NCBI RefSeq assembly: GCF_028369295.1
Contig: NZ_JAQMYP010000044.1
Span: 25,665-89,664 of the forward strand
Direction of reading: 5' to 3'
DNA: 64,000 bases
Source of the DNA: Streptomyces sp. HD
GTDB lineage: Bacteria > Actinomycetota > Actinomycetes > Streptomycetales > Streptomycetaceae
In this document: piece by piece, positions 42,975 through 51,921 of the stretch
How the letters are laid out: each line of letters opens with the position of its first letter
Position numbering within the stretch: the stretch's first letter is position 1
Notes under the pieces: generated by a model
What the model saw: the letters and a program-made list of their open reading frames with translations, nothing else
Told to the model about the DNA's origin: nothing
Database searches by the model: none
Made by a program: the position numbers and the translations under genes

Positions 42975-44273
42975 ATGGTGAGCGAGGAAATCCGGACGGC
43001 GACGTCCACACGCATACGCACCTCCGAGGCAAGCACCCGCGAGGCCCGCACCAGCACGGAGCCCGCCACGCGCGCGTGGACGATACGGCTGCTCGTGCTC
43101 GGCATCGTGCTGACCGCGCTGAACCTCCGCCCCGCCATCACCAGCCTCGGCGCCCTCCTCGAAGAGGTCCGCGACGCGCTCGGCATGAGCGGCAGCGTCG
43201 CCGGACTCCTCACCTCGGTGCCCCCGCTCTGCTTCGCCGTCTTCGGCGTAGCGGCCCCCCGCCTGGCCCGCCGCTTCGGCCCGGGTGCCGTGGTGTGCGC
43301 GGGCATGGTCGCCATCAGCGCCGGCCTGCTCGTACGGCCGTACGCGGGAAGCACGGCCGGCTTCCTGGCCGCCACCGCGCTCGCCCTCATGGGCATCGCG
43401 GTCAGCAACGTCCTGATGCCGGTCATCGTCAAGCGCTGGTTCCCGGACCGGGTCGGCTCCATGACCGGCCTGTACTCGATGGCCCTCGCCCTCGGCACCG
43501 CGTCCGCGGCGGCCGTGACGGTGCCCATGACCGAGATGCTGGGCGGGAGTTGGCAGACCGGGCTCGCCGTCTGGGGAGCGCTCGGAGCGGCGGCCGTACT
43601 GCCCTGGCTGCCCTTCGTACGGGGCCGGGGGGCGGCGCCCGCCTCCTCCGCGCAGGACAGGCACGCGCGTGTGGAGGCGCCCCGGCTGCGGATCACCCGG
43701 AGCCGCACCGCCTGGGCCCTCGCCGTCTACTTCGGGCTCCAGGCCACCGGCGCCTACATCACGATGGGCTGGATGGCCCAGATCTTCCGGGACTCGGGCG
43801 TGCAGGCGAGCACGGCCGGGCTGCTGCTCGCCGTGACCATGGTCATGGGCGTGCCGCTGGCCTTCGTCATCCCGCGCCTGGCCACCAGGCTGCCCCACCA
43901 GGGGCCGATCGTGCTCGCGCTGGGCGCCTGCGGCCTCGTCGGCTACGCCGGGCTGTACCTCGCGCCGTCCGCCGGTTCCTGGGCCTGGGCCCTGCTGCTC
44001 GGCGTCTCCAACTGTTCGTTCCCGCTCGCCCTCACCATGGTCGGCATGCGGGCCAGGACCAGTGCGGGAGTGGCCCAGCTGTCGGCGTTCGCGCAGAGCA
44101 CCGGCTATCTGCTCTCCATCCCCGGCCCGCTCCTGGTCGGCGTGCTCTACCAGCACAGCGGCGGCTGGGGGCTGCCCATCGCGCTCATGACCGGCCTGTT
44201 GATCCCGCAGATGGCGGTAGGGGTCCTCGCGGGACGCAACCGAACGGTGGAGGACGAGGCCGCGGCCCGCTGA
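42975..44273 (+). CDS. MFS transporter, CynX/NimT-like
   Basis: 432-aa twelve-helix MFS protein with LNLRPAITSLGALLEEVRDA in helix 1, a CynX/NimT hallmark, and ISNCSFPLAL-like GVSNCSFPLALTMVGMRART in the second half. Relatives move cyanate or nitroimidazoles; substrate unknown. I chose ATG 42975 because a TATGAT -10 sits 7 nt upstream, giving a leaderless mRNA. ATGs at 42963 and 42966 fall inside that -10. Likely regulated by the divergent GntR protein. Confidence 0.87.
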   Translation: MVSEEIRTATSTRIRTSEASTREARTSTEPATRAWTIRLLVLGIVLTALNLRPAITSLGALLEEVRDALGMSGSVAGLLTSVPPLCFAVFGVAAPRLARRFGPGAVVCAGMVAISAGLLVRPYAGSTAGFLAATALALMGIAVSNVLMPVIVKRWFPDRVGSMTGLYSMALALGTASAAAVTVPMTEMLGGSWQTGLAVWGALGAAAVLPWLPFVRGRGAAPASSAQDRHARVEAPRLRITRSRTAWALAVYFGLQATGAYITMGWMAQIFRDSGVQASTAGLLLAVTMVMGVPLAFVIPRLATRLPHQGPIVLALGACGLVGYAGLYLAPSAGSWAWALLLGVSNCSFPLALTMVGMRARTSAGVAQLSAFAQSTGYLLSIPGPLLVGVLYQHSGGWGLPIALMTGLLIPQMAVGVLAGRNRTVEDEAAAR

Positions 44274-44321
44274 CCTCACCCCGGCGCGGCTGGCGAGGCC
44301 GGGGAGTGCGAGACTGGCCGT

Positions 44322-44438
44322 ATGCCAGTGCTCGATCCGAACCCCAAGAACGGCCAGAAGAACATGCTGCTCGTCTTCGGCGCGTTCTTCGCCATCTTCG
44401 TGATCATCGCCGTCATCGCGACGATCGCGTCCCCCTGA
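44322..44438 (+). CDS. SGM_5486-type 38-aa membrane protein
   Basis: MPVLDPNPKNGQKNMLLVFG followed by one helix (AFFAIFVIIAVIATIASP). This matches the tiny SGM_5486 family, named transporter-associated because it follows MFS genes in Streptomyces. It lies 48 nt after the MFS gene here. A GAGACT -10-like sequence 6 nt before the ATG could make a leaderless mRNA. Confidence 0.8.
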   Translation: MPVLDPNPKNGQKNMLLVFGAFFAIFVIIAVIATIASP

Positions 44439-44606
44439 CCTGCCCCGTCGTGACCGATGGTGGGGCTAGCACCACCATCCCCTAGGGGGCGAGTGTCAGG
44501 GTCAACTGGGTGGATCACCGGATGGGTTGAGGGCCGGGACTTCCGTAGCTTCGAAGTGTGCCCGCGGGAGGCGGACACCGACCGATCGAAGACCTACGGA
44601 GGCGTC

Positions 44607-44813
44607 ATGTCGGCCCCTACGCACACACCGCCCCACCCGGCGTCCACGGGCCGCGCCGACATCCGGCTGCCCTGGTGGGCCCTCGCCCTGCCGACACTCG
44701 CCTTCATCACGCTGCTGACGCTGATACTCAACCCGTCCGAGGCGCATGCCGCGACCTCCGAGCCCGCGATCACTCAGCTCTTCGAGCGTGTACAACAGCT
44801 GATCATGCGCTGA
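44607..44813 (+). CDS. Small single-pass membrane protein
   Basis: 68 aa: a Pro/His/Thr-rich start, one helix (LPWWALALPTLAFITLLTLI), an EAHA|AT sequence resembling a cleavage site, and a short helical tail (ITQLFERVQQLIMR). GGAGG precedes ATG 44607 by 5 nt. No family is recognised. Confidence 0.7.
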   Translation: MSAPTHTPPHPASTGRADIRLPWWALALPTLAFITLLTLILNPSEAHAATSEPAITQLFERVQQLIMR

Positions 44814-44878
44814 GCACGGCCAGAACCGCACGTCAACTCCCTGCGCCCCGTGGCCTGTTTCATGCGAAGCTGGGACGC

Positions 44879-45397
44879 ATGAGCGTCGCAGAACCCCGCA
44901 GGATTGTCCTCTTCCGGCATGCGAAAGCCGACTGGCCACAGGTGACCGACCACGAGCGGCCGCTCGCCGATCGGGGCCGACTGGACGCGGCAGAGGCCGG
45001 ACGCAGGCTGGCCGACACCGCCATCCCCTTCGATCTGGCCCTGTGCTCCACCGCGACCCGGACCCGGGAGACCTGGAAGCTCGCCGTCCACGAGTTCCCG
45101 CACCGGCCGAAAACCGTATATGAAGAGCGGGTCTATGAGGCCTCGCCCGGCGAGCTGATCGCCGTGCTCAACGAAACGCCCGACGACGCGCAGAACGTCC
45201 TGCTGATCGGCCACAACCCGGGTGTGCAGGGCCTCGCCGAGATCCTGACCGGCTCGGCCGACGGTGACGCACGCGAGCGGATGAGCCGCCGGGGCTTCCC
45301 GGCCGCGGCCTTCGCCGTCCTCTCCTTCAGCGGCACCTGGAAGACGCTGGAGCCCGGCGTGGCCACCCTGCTCGACTACTGGGCGCCATCCGAGTGA
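44879..45397 (+). CDS. SixA-like histidine phosphatase
   Basis: 172 aa. The phosphohistidine motif RHAKADW sits near residue 14 (RHG variant typical of SixA). LCSTATRTRETW is near 57 and the second catalytic His is in LLIGHNPGVQGLAEIL near 110. SixA removes phosphate from protein His residues in enteric bacteria; targets here are unknown. It converges with serB over a shared bidirectional terminator. Confidence 0.88.
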   Translation: MSVAEPRRIVLFRHAKADWPQVTDHERPLADRGRLDAAEAGRRLADTAIPFDLALCSTATRTRETWKLAVHEFPHRPKTVYEERVYEASPGELIAVLNETPDDAQNVLLIGHNPGVQGLAEILTGSADGDARERMSRRGFPAAAFAVLSFSGTWKTLEPGVATLLDYWAPSE

Positions 45398-45410
45398 CCG
45401 AACCACACGA

Positions 45411-45443
45411 AGGGGCCCGGCACCGTCATGGTGCCGGGCCCCT
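45411..45443. terminator. Bidirectional terminator between SixA-like gene and serB
   Basis: AGGGGCCCGGCACC, loop GTCAT, GGTGCCGGGCCCCT: a perfect 14-bp stem between two converging genes. Confidence 0.9.
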
Positions 45444-45473
45444 GTGCATGTGGGCCGAACAGGTGCGGGACCG

Positions 45474-46682
45474 TCAGTCCTCGTCGTGCATGTCGGCCGC
45501 TTCGACCTCTTCGCGGGTGACGCCGAGCAGATACAGGACGGTGTCCAGGAACGGCACGTTCACGGCCGTGTGCGCGGCCTCCCGCACCACCGGCTTGGCG
45601 TTGAAGGCGACACCGAGCCCGGCCGCGTTGAGCATGTCCAGATCGTTGGCGCCGTCGCCGATCGCCACCGTCTGGGACAGCGGAACCCCCGCCTCGGCTG
45701 CGAACCGGCGCAGCAGCCGTGCCTTGCCCGCCCGGTCCACGATCTCCCCGGTCACCTTGCCGGTGAGCTTGCCGTCGACGATCTCCAGGGTGTTGGCCTG
45801 GGCGAAGTCGAGCCCGAGCCGCTCCTTCAGATCATCGGTGACCTGCGTGAACCCACCCGAGACGACCCCCACTTGGTAGCCGAGCCGCTTCAGCGTACGG
45901 ATCAGCGTGCGCGCACCCGGTGTCAGCCGCACCTCGCTGCGCACCTTCTCCACCACCGAGGCGTCCAGCCCCTCCAACAGCGCCACGCGCGCGTGCAAGG
46001 ACTGCTCGAAGTCCAGCTCCCCGCGCATCGCGGCCGCCGTCACCTCGGCCACCTTGTCCTCGCAGCCGGCGTGCGCGGCGAAGAGCTCGATCACCTCGTC
46101 CTGGATGAGAGTGGAGTCCACGTCCATCACGACGAGCCGCTGGGCGCGCCGGTGCAGTCCGGCGGCGACGACGGCGACGTCGACACCCAGTGCCGCCGCC
46201 TCGGTCACCAGCGCGGTGCGCAGCGGCTCGGTCGCCACACCGGACACCGCGAACTCCACGGCCGTCACGGGGTACTTGGCGAGTCGGAAGATACGGTCGA
46301 TGTTGGCGCCGGACTTGGTGATCCGGGCAGCGATCGCGGCCGTCGCCTCGGCGGTGAGCGGATGTCCGAGCACGGTCACCAGGGAGCGTCCGACGCCACG
46401 CGGCCGGTTGTCGCCCAGGCCGGAGATGATCTCCGCCTGCATCCTCATCGACTCCGCCCAGCTGTGGACGGTCGCCCGCAGGTCCCCCTCCGTCCCGGCG
46501 GGAGGCTGCGTCACGAGCGCGCACAGCGTGATCCGGCCACGGGTGACGACCTGCTCGATGTCGACCACGTCGACGGAGTAGGCGGCCAGCGTGTCGAAGA
46601 GGCCGGCCGTGATTCCCGGCCTGTCCTTCCCGAAGATCTTGACGAGAAGTGTGGGGGTGTCGGAGGTCTGCGAAGCGCTCAT
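45474..46682 (-). CDS. serB: Phosphoserine phosphatase SerB with N-terminal ACT domains
   Basis: 402 aa. The N-terminal ACT-like regulatory region (TLLVKIFGKDRPGITAGLFD near residue 10 and a second one near 100) precedes a HAD phosphatase domain. The catalytic DxDxT is VVMDVDSTLIQDEV near 185, with VGVVSGGFTQV near 290 and AIGDGANDLDML near 350. It makes L-serine from phosphoserine; the ACT region probably senses serine. ATG 46682 is the start. Length fits actinobacterial SerB. Confidence 0.94.
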   Translation of the reverse strand: MSASQTSDTPTLLVKIFGKDRPGITAGLFDTLAAYSVDVVDIEQVVTRGRITLCALVTQPPAGTEGDLRATVHSWAESMRMQAEIISGLGDNRPRGVGRSLVTVLGHPLTAEATAAIAARITKSGANIDRIFRLAKYPVTAVEFAVSGVATEPLRTALVTEAAALGVDVAVVAAGLHRRAQRLVVMDVDSTLIQDEVIELFAAHAGCEDKVAEVTAAAMRGELDFEQSLHARVALLEGLDASVVEKVRSEVRLTPGARTLIRTLKRLGYQVGVVSGGFTQVTDDLKERLGLDFAQANTLEIVDGKLTGKVTGEIVDRAGKARLLRRFAAEAGVPLSQTVAIGDGANDLDMLNAAGLGVAFNAKPVVREAAHTAVNVPFLDTVLYLLGVTREEVEAADMHDED

Positions 46683-46911
46683 GGTGCCTCCACCGTATCC
46701 GGCACTCAGTGCCTGGCGCCCCTGAGGTCCGTCTAGCGGACACGGAACACTGGGTGTCGCACGGGTGGCGGGAGCCTTACGTTCGGGCCACGGCAGCACC
46801 AGTAGCTGTGAAACGACACTGCGGCACCTGTGGGCCCAGCCGCTTACCCAGCCCAGGTCACCCACTGAAGCCGGACGTCGGACGCCGCGCCCCGCCGCCC
46901 CCGCTCGTGGA

Positions 46912-49050
46912 TCATGAGCGGCCCTTCGGTTTCCCCGGCGGCGGGGGAGGAGCCGGTGGTGGTGGCGGTGGCGGAGGCATCGGTCCTTCGTCCGCCCCGG
47001 ACGACGACCGGTTCCCACGCCGCCGAGAAGGCCGGGACGGCCTCGGAAGCGGCCCGATCGGCCGGGCGACCGTAGGCGCGCCGTACATGTCGCTGCCGCC
47101 GGGGGGCGGCGACTCGGCGGGCGGCTGATCGGACGGCTGCTGACCGGCCTGAGGGGCGCCGGCCTGTGGGGCATCGCGTGGCGGCTCACCGTGCTGAGGG
47201 CTGCCGGCCTGCGGGCCACCGGACCGCGGCGCACCGCGCGGCGGCTCACCGGACTGCCGGTCACCGGGCCGCCGTGCTTCATCGCGTCCCGACCGCCCGT
47301 CACCTCCCGACCACGCATCGCGCCTCGACCTCGCGTCGCGTCCCCGCTCTGCGTCGTGCTCCCCCCTCCCGTCGGCTCCCCGCGCCCCACCGGGCGCCCC
47401 CGCGCCCCCGGAAGGCCGGTCCGCGCCCGGCGGACGCGCGTCCTCCGGCTCACGCAGTTCGTCCGGTACGTGCAGGTAGGGGTTCGTCGCCGGGTTCGGT
47501 GGCCGGTACGGCGTGCCGGGCGCGTACGGCCCGGACCCGCTCGCGTACGACGCGGCCCCGGCACCCTCCGCCGCCGTGGCCGCCGTACCCGCACCGCCCG
47601 TCACTCCCGCGGCATCCGGCCTCGCCCCCAGGGCCACCTCGCCCCGTGCCGCCGCAGTCGCCCGCTGCCCCGCGGCCCCGGTAGCCCGGGCCAGCGCCGC
47701 TCCCACGGCACCCGCACCCGCGCCCCACGCCGCCCCGAGGACCAGCGCCATCCCGAGGTTCCCCGCAAGCCGCACCCCGGCGCCGAACGCGTCGAAGCCC
47801 AGCACCGACAGCGAGGCATCCACGGACACCTCGGTCAGCCACGCGAGCAACGGCAGCGCCAACGCCGTGGCGACGCCGAGCCGCAGCGCACACCGCCCGG
47901 CGAAACGAAGGGCTCCCGGATCCCGTACGCCCCCATGCACCACCGGCGTCCGCACAGCCGTAAGCACCCCCGCGAGCAGCATCATCACCGCCGCCGCGAC
48001 GCCCAGCAGCCACACCCGCCCGTCCAGCTCCGCCAGCCTGCCCAACGTCACGGACTGGTCCTCCCCACTGTTCAGCAGGTCGTCCAGCGGATCCGGCAGC
48101 AGGCCCGCCAGCACCCCCGTGGCCCGGCCGTCGAACGGTACGAACAGGCCGATCGGGATGCCGAGCCACACGCCGTTCGGGGCACCCAGCAGGGCGGCGC
48201 CCGCGATGCGCTTGGGGTGGTCGTCGCCGATCGCCGCGTACGCCGCAGCCGCGAGCCCGGCCGCGACCGCGACCAGCAGCACCGTGACGAGAGCGGACGC
48301 GGCGGGCCGTACGACACGGTGCACGGCGTCCCAGCCGCGTGGCAGCGGGGTGTGGCGCGAGGCCAGCAGGGCGATCAGCAGGATGCCGGCGGACCAGCCC
48401 AGGCCACCGAGCAGGGTCGGTGCCGTGTCCACGGTGAAGCCGACCGCCGCCTTCGCGTCGATGAGGTCGCCGATCTGGTCGGGCAGCAGCCCGCCGATGT
48501 CCCCGACGTCGCCGAGGCCGGGGATCTCGATACCGCCGCCGCCCCCGCCGCCTCCCGGCAGGTCGTCGAGGCCCAGCGAGCTCCCGTCGATGGTGATGAC
48601 GTCGTGCCCGGCCCAGGCCAGCCCGCCCAGCGTCGCCACGAACACCGCGACCACCGCGCCCGCGCGTGCGAGGAGTTCGGCCGGTGCGATCACAACTCCC
48701 GCGCTGCGCAGGGACCGTAGGAAGAACCAGGACAAAAGGACCGCGCCGACTAGGCTCACGCCGAGTGGCGTGATCTCGATGGCAGTCGCCGCCTCCGCGC
48801 CCGTCAATCCGAAAGCGGACACGTCACCGGACGGTGTGACGGAACCACCCGCCCCAAGGGCCACCACCGCCGCGGTCATCGGGCCCAGGGAGCTCGCGGT
48901 GTCCGCCCCCAGCAGATGCAGTCCCAGCGCTGCCGTGCCCGCCATCCCGATCAACGCCCAGCTCACGGAGGCGATCGCGGACAGCAGGATGCCTCCCCAC
49001 GGCAGCCGCGTGCCGTGCCTCGCGCTCTCGACGTTCGTGGACGCGCTCAT
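46912..49050 (-). CDS. Streptophobe-family membrane protein
   Basis: 712 aa. The N-terminal 450 residues hold about ten hydrophobic helices with Gly/Asp-rich extracytoplasmic loops (LDDLPGGGGGGGGIEIPGLG near 165). The last 200 residues are a low-complexity Pro/Gly/Arg/Asp tail (collagen-like GGPQAGSPQHGEPPRDAPQA, ending in an oligo-Pro run) that is probably cytoplasmic. This matches the streptophobe family of Streptomyces, of unknown function. It is divergent from a double-FHA ABC exporter across 227 nt, a possible functional link. Confidence 0.82.
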   Translation of the reverse strand: MSASTNVESARHGTRLPWGGILLSAIASVSWALIGMAGTAALGLHLLGADTASSLGPMTAAVVALGAGGSVTPSGDVSAFGLTGAEAATAIEITPLGVSLVGAVLLSWFFLRSLRSAGVVIAPAELLARAGAVVAVFVATLGGLAWAGHDVITIDGSSLGLDDLPGGGGGGGGIEIPGLGDVGDIGGLLPDQIGDLIDAKAAVGFTVDTAPTLLGGLGWSAGILLIALLASRHTPLPRGWDAVHRVVRPAASALVTVLLVAVAAGLAAAAYAAIGDDHPKRIAGAALLGAPNGVWLGIPIGLFVPFDGRATGVLAGLLPDPLDDLLNSGEDQSVTLGRLAELDGRVWLLGVAAAVMMLLAGVLTAVRTPVVHGGVRDPGALRFAGRCALRLGVATALALPLLAWLTEVSVDASLSVLGFDAFGAGVRLAGNLGMALVLGAAWGAGAGAVGAALARATGAAGQRATAAARGEVALGARPDAAGVTGGAGTAATAAEGAGAASYASGSGPYAPGTPYRPPNPATNPYLHVPDELREPEDARPPGADRPSGGAGAPGGARGADGRGEHDAERGRDARSRRDAWSGGDGRSGRDEARRPGDRQSGEPPRGAPRSGGPQAGSPQHGEPPRDAPQAGAPQAGQQPSDQPPAESPPPGGSDMYGAPTVARPIGPLPRPSRPSRRRGNRSSSGADEGPMPPPPPPPPAPPPPPGKPKGRS

Positions 49051-49277
49051 GCAGACCCCCCGATCCGCCGCGCGGCCGGCTCGCCGCGCATGTCCCCCTC
49101 GCGTGGATTACCACTCTCCGGGCTGGTTTCAACCCCGTCAACGGAACCAGTCGAAGCGTCTGCGCGTGCTAGTCATAAGGCCCGACTTTCAGTCAGGGGG
49201 CGGAGCCTGAAATAGTTCCCGACGATGTTCGACATCCCTAGACTCCCTGTGTTGGGGGTAACTCGGGGGACTACTCA

Positions 49278-51815
49278 GTGGGGCATGGAGTGCCGGAACT
49301 CGTACTGGAATTCAACGGAAGGACCTGGACGCTTGATCCGTCCAGGTCCTACACCCTCGGACGCGATCCGCAGGGTGACATCGTGTTCGACGACGCCAGG
49401 GTGTCCTGGCGGCACGCCACGATCAGCTGGAGCGGCCGCAGTTGGGTCCTGGAGGACCACGGCAGCACCAATGGCACGTTCGTGCAGGGCCACCGCATCC
49501 ACCACCTGGAGATCGGCCCCGGCTCGGCCGTGCACCTGGGCAACGGAACCGACGGACCGCGCCTGAACCTCTCCGGCACCGCGGCCTCCGTCGCCTCGCC
49601 GCAGGCCCAGCCGCAACAGCAGCCGTACGCCGCGCAGGGCGCGAACCCGGGCTGGGCACAGCAGGCTCCGGCTCAGCATCAGCCGCAGCAGCAGGTCCCG
49701 CAGGCCGGCTGGCAGCAGCCGCAGCCACAGGCCGCCTCGAAGGTGCCGCATCAGCAGGGCCCCGGCGGTGGCGCGGGGGCGCCGCCGGTCTACGGCGACC
49801 GCAGCCCCACCACGTTCCACCAGTTCGCGGTCGGCCGTGTGATGCGCATCGGCCGTGCCCTGGAGAACGAGCTGGTCGTCTCCGACCTGCAGGTCTCCCG
49901 GCACCACGCCGAGTTCCACTCGACGCCCGACGGCCGTATGGAGATCCGCGACCTCGGCTCCCACAACGGCACCTACGTCAACGGCCAGCCGATCGCCAAG
50001 GGCGGCTCGCAGCTGCTGGGCCCCGCCGACATCGTGGGTGTCGGTCACTCCACGTTCCGGATCGTGGGCGACCGCCTTGAGGAGTTCGTCGACACCGGTG
50101 AGGTCTCCTTCTCGGCCCGCCATCTGACCGTCACGGTCGACGGCGGCAAGCAGATCCTCAAGGACGTCTCCTTCGGCGTGCCGGAGAAGTCGCTCATCGC
50201 GGTCATCGGCCCGTCCGGCTCCGGCAAGTCGACCCTGCTCAAGGCGCTCACCGGCTACCGGCCCGCCAACCAGGGCGACGTCCTCTACGACAACCGGAAC
50301 CTCTACAAGCAGTTCGCCGAGCTGCGCCAGCGCATCGGTCTGGTCCCGCAGGACGACATCCTGCACAAGGAGCTGACCGTCAAGAAGGCCCTCAAGTACG
50401 CGGCCAAGCTCCGCTTCCCGTCGGACACCACCGGCGCCGAGCGCGACGCGCGTATCGACGAGGTGCTGCGCGAGCTGAAGCTCGACATCCACAAGGAGAA
50501 GAAGGTCACCTCCCTCTCCGGCGGCCAGCGCAAGCGCGTCTCGGTGGCCCTGGAGCTCCTCACCAAGCCGTCCCTGATCTTCCTGGACGAGCCCACGTCG
50601 GGCCTCGACCCGGGCATGGACCGCGACGTCATGCAGCTGCTGCGCGGCCTCGCCGACGACGGCCGCACGGTCCTCGTCGTCACTCACTCGGTGGCCGAGC
50701 TGGCGCTGTGCGACAAGCTCCTGGTGATGGCGCCGGGCGGTGCCGTGGCGTACTTCGGCCCGCCCGAGGAGGCACTGAACTTCTTCGGCTACGACACCTG
50801 GGCCGACGTCTTCTCCGCCTTCGAGAACTACCGCGACTACGACTGGGCGGGACGCTGGAAGGGCTCGCAGCACTACCAGATGTACGCCGCGGACATCGAC
50901 GCGATCGCGGCGCAGTCCGTACAGATGCCGCCGATGCAGGCGATGAAGCCGCCGAAGCCGCAGGGCTGGATGTCGCAGTTCATCACCCTGGTGCGCCGCT
51001 ACACGTCGGTGATCGCGTCCGACAAGGGCTTCCTCGCCCTGATGGTGATCCTGCCGGCCGTCCTCGGCGCGGTGAGCCTGCTCATCGACTCGGGCAAGGG
51101 CCTGCTGCCGAACCCGGCCAACGCCACCGGCCGCATCATCCCGAACGGCACGGCCACCACCGTCCTGCTGATCCTCGCGGTCGGCGCCTGCTTCGCCGGC
51201 GCCGCGAACTCCGTCCGTGAGCTGATCAAGGAACGGGTGATCTACGAGCGGGAACGCGCGACCGGCCTGTCCCGCTCCGCGTACCTGATGTCCAAGGTCT
51301 TCGTGCTCGGCTTCATCACCGTGCTGCAGGGCCTGATGGTCGGCGTCATCGGCTTCGCCAGCCGGGAGATCCCGGAGGAGGGCCTGGTCCTCGGCAACCT
51401 GACGCTCCTGGAGCTGTCGCTGCCGATCATGGCGCTGGGCTTCAGCTCGATGATGTTCGGCCTGATCATCTCGGCGCTGGTGAAGACGGCAGAGAAGACC
51501 ATGCCGCTGCTGGTCATGTTCGCGATCATCCAGGTCGTGTTCACCGGCTGCCTCTTCGCCCTGAACGGCTCGATCGGCGCCAACCAGATCTCGTATCTGA
51601 TGCCGTCGCGCTGGGCGGTGGGCGCCGCGGGTGCCACGCTGGACTTCAACAAGATCAGCCCGCCGGACAAGGGCGAGAGCAACGACCCGCTCTGGGAGCA
51701 CACCGTCGGCGCCTGGACCATGGACATGCTCGCCCTGATCGCCCTCGGCGTGATCTGCGGCTTCTTCGTGGCCCGCTTTCTGCGCCGGCACGAGCCCGAG
51801 GTCATGCGCAAGTAG
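49278..51815 (+). CDS. Double-FHA ABC transporter (ABC-2 exporter, fused)
   Basis: 845 aa fusing regulation and transport. FHA domain 1 spans about 1-80 (YTLGRDPQGDIVFDDARVSW, GSTNGTFVQGHRI), then a Gln/Pro-rich linker to 155. FHA domain 2 runs to about 250 (MRIGRALENELVVSDLQVSR, GSHNGTYVNG). The ATPase follows, with GPSGSGKST, LSGGQRKRVSVALELL and LIFLDEPTSGLDP, and then six helices of an ABC-2 permease. FHA domains bind phospho-Thr, so a Ser/Thr kinase should control it. A GTG at 49290 is an alternative start. Confidence 0.92.
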   Translation: MGHGVPELVLEFNGRTWTLDPSRSYTLGRDPQGDIVFDDARVSWRHATISWSGRSWVLEDHGSTNGTFVQGHRIHHLEIGPGSAVHLGNGTDGPRLNLSGTAASVASPQAQPQQQPYAAQGANPGWAQQAPAQHQPQQQVPQAGWQQPQPQAASKVPHQQGPGGGAGAPPVYGDRSPTTFHQFAVGRVMRIGRALENELVVSDLQVSRHHAEFHSTPDGRMEIRDLGSHNGTYVNGQPIAKGGSQLLGPADIVGVGHSTFRIVGDRLEEFVDTGEVSFSARHLTVTVDGGKQILKDVSFGVPEKSLIAVIGPSGSGKSTLLKALTGYRPANQGDVLYDNRNLYKQFAELRQRIGLVPQDDILHKELTVKKALKYAAKLRFPSDTTGAERDARIDEVLRELKLDIHKEKKVTSLSGGQRKRVSVALELLTKPSLIFLDEPTSGLDPGMDRDVMQLLRGLADDGRTVLVVTHSVAELALCDKLLVMAPGGAVAYFGPPEEALNFFGYDTWADVFSAFENYRDYDWAGRWKGSQHYQMYAADIDAIAAQSVQMPPMQAMKPPKPQGWMSQFITLVRRYTSVIASDKGFLALMVILPAVLGAVSLLIDSGKGLLPNPANATGRIIPNGTATTVLLILAVGACFAGAANSVRELIKERVIYERERATGLSRSAYLMSKVFVLGFITVLQGLMVGVIGFASREIPEEGLVLGNLTLLELSLPIMALGFSSMMFGLIISALVKTAEKTMPLLVMFAIIQVVFTGCLFALNGSIGANQISYLMPSRWAVGAAGATLDFNKISPPDKGESNDPLWEHTVGAWTMDMLALIALGVICGFFVARFLRRHEPEVMRK

Positions 51816-51820
51816 TCCCT

Positions 51821-51890
51821 GTCGTACGGCCGGTCTAGGCCGTACGACGCCCGAAGGGCGGCACCTCGTCAGGAGGGTGCCGCCCTTCGG
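51821..51890. terminator. Two tandem terminator hairpins
   Basis: GTCGTACGGCC / GGCCGTACGAC (51821-51848), then CCGAAGGGCGGCACC / GGTGCCGCCCTTCGG (51851-51890), both perfect. They separate the ABC exporter gene from the convergent SLT gene. Confidence 0.9.
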
Positions 51891-51921
51891 CGTACGGATG
51901 AGAGGCCCGCGTCTACCTCGC

